A stretch of DNA of 64,000 bases from Diadophis punctatus similis (lineage: Eukaryota > Chordata > Lepidosauria > Squamata > Dipsadidae), in contig JALIGW010000014.1 of NCBI GenBank assembly GCA_023053685.1, forward strand, positions 20,198,308 to 20,262,307, written 5' to 3'. This document shows, one piece after another, positions 63,195 to 64,000 of the stretch; positions within the stretch are counted from its first letter, which is position 1, and each line of letters opens with the position of its first letter. The position numbers and the translations under genes were made by a program. The notes beneath the pieces were generated by a model, which was not told where the DNA came from, searched no databases, and saw only the letters and a program-made list of their open reading frames with translations.

Positions 63195-64000
63195 ATGTCT
63201 TCTCCGGAGAAAGAATTTTTATCCTTCCTCGGCCAGCCGGGTGAAGAAAGACCTTATTTGCCAACACCTTCTTCGCTTCTAATAACTACACCGAAAAAGA
63301 ATGAAACTTCTCCGATGCCATCTCCCACGCCTCCAATTACAGCGGAAGAGGCCCTCCAACAAGAAAAAGATTTTGAAAGGTCAGTCAAAGTCAAAAACAC
63401 ATTTTTTCTCCCGGGGGCAAGTTCAACTCAAATGGGGGCCGTTCAAATGGGGGCCGTTCCAAAGATTACTCATTATGAGCCACTTCCGACTCAATTACTT
63501 GAAAGTTTTTCTGAGACAGAGAAATATATTGATGCACGCCATAAAGACCTTCTTGCTAGTAAAGACAGAGAAATTGAATACTTAAGGAGGCAGTTACTAG
63601 AAAGCCAACGCCCATATGAAAAACAAGATGTCTGCCAGTCCCACATTCCAGAAGCCTTTCCTGGGCCTTCTTTTCCGGTCTCTCCAATATTAGAGTCCCA
63701 CCCCAAAATGGGTGTTACCTATCATAAGCTGGAAAGGGAAAGGACATATGACTATACGTCAATAGGGGCTGGCTCTGATCAAAGATTTTATGAACAAAGA
63801 GACTCTCTCAAAAGTAATGTTGCAGTGCCATCTAGTGGACAAAATATAGAATTTCTATTTCAAGCAGTCCTACACAAAATAGACATTCTGATATCAGAGA
63901 AAAGACAACCTTTGTCAACTATAACCCAAGAACAATTTTTTCAGCCTGCTCAAACAATACAGGCACAAAGTGCACCAAATATTTCTATGGCCGCAAAAAT
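63195..64000 (+). CDS. Long open frame of unknown family, gag-like candidate, cut by window edge
   Basis: From the first ATG after an in-frame TAA at 63186-63188, 268 codons stay open to the end of the window. The start is Pro/Ser/Thr-rich. A charged helical stretch (KDREIEYLRRQLLES, about 121-135) looks like a coiled coil. A five-residue unit, QMGAV, is duplicated in tandem at about 83-92. There is no signal peptide, zinc knuckle or enzyme motif in the visible part. Position after a possible LTR and leader suggests a gag-like protein of an LTR or similar retroelement, but I recognise no family. A cellular exon is an alternative. Confidence 0.5.
   Translation, partial: MSSPEKEFLSFLGQPGEERPYLPTPSSLLITTPKKNETSPMPSPTPPITAEEALQQEKDFERSVKVKNTFFLPGASSTQMGAVQMGAVPKITHYEPLPTQLLESFSETEKYIDARHKDLLASKDREIEYLRRQLLESQRPYEKQDVCQSHIPEAFPGPSFPVSPILESHPKMGVTYHKLERERTYDYTSIGAGSDQRFYEQRDSLKSNVAVPSSGQNIEFLFQAVLHKIDILISEKRQPLSTITQEQFFQPAQTIQAQSAPNISMAAK

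Overview
The window looks like a piece of a vertebrate nuclear genome, most likely a squamate reptile. It has spliced host exons with GT/AG junctions and AATAAA signals, Ty1/copia and Gypsy LTR elements, L1 and CR1/L2-group non-LTR elements, a tRNA-derived SINE, and many hAT-like and TA-target inverted-repeat elements. No bacterial-style operon, CRISPR array or prophage is present. The species assignment is inference.

Bases 1-23625 are one head-to-tail array of a Ty1/copia retrotransposon on the minus strand. It holds six 266-bp LTRs, five complete internal regions and one cut by the left edge, with a period of 4353-4354 bp and only a handful of differences between copies. Neighbouring copies share one LTR. 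Every copy has the same in-frame TAG early in gag. The right end of the array lies in what appears to be intron 2 of a host gene.

Bases 23626-43048 hold a tandem cluster of three related plus-strand genes encoding small single-pass membrane proteins of the Shisa type. Gene A shows only its last exon (24046-24422). Gene B (27429-29973) and gene C (32663-39957) are complete three-exon genes with the layout signal peptide / eight-cysteine Shisa domain / transmembrane segment plus acidic tail. The exons, 3' UTRs, downstream flanks and promoters are all homologous, so the cluster arose by tandem duplication of a unit of about 5 kb. Because of this the paralogues act as empty-site controls that date later insertions: an L1 between A and B, a hAT palindrome in the B 3' UTR, and several elements in gene C, including a triple nest ending 25 bp before the exon 3 acceptor.

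Bases 43049-64000 are nearly all nested transposons. A decayed Gypsy element (43049-49630) carries a SINE. Its 3' LTR is split by a CR1/L2 tail that in turn holds a GC-rich inverted-repeat element. Next is an L1 remnant with a hAT MITE, then a CR1/L2 copy (from 50457) entered by two L1s. The first L1 (50835-56364, 13-bp target duplication) is itself entered by another CR1/L2 copy with a 771-codon ORF. The second L1 (57236 to about 62700) is nearly full length with three ORF2 lesions. At the right edge a candidate LTR is followed by a 268-codon open frame (63195 onward) of unknown family that runs off the window.

The only genes likely to serve the host are the three Shisa-like genes; the rest is mobile DNA at different stages of decay.
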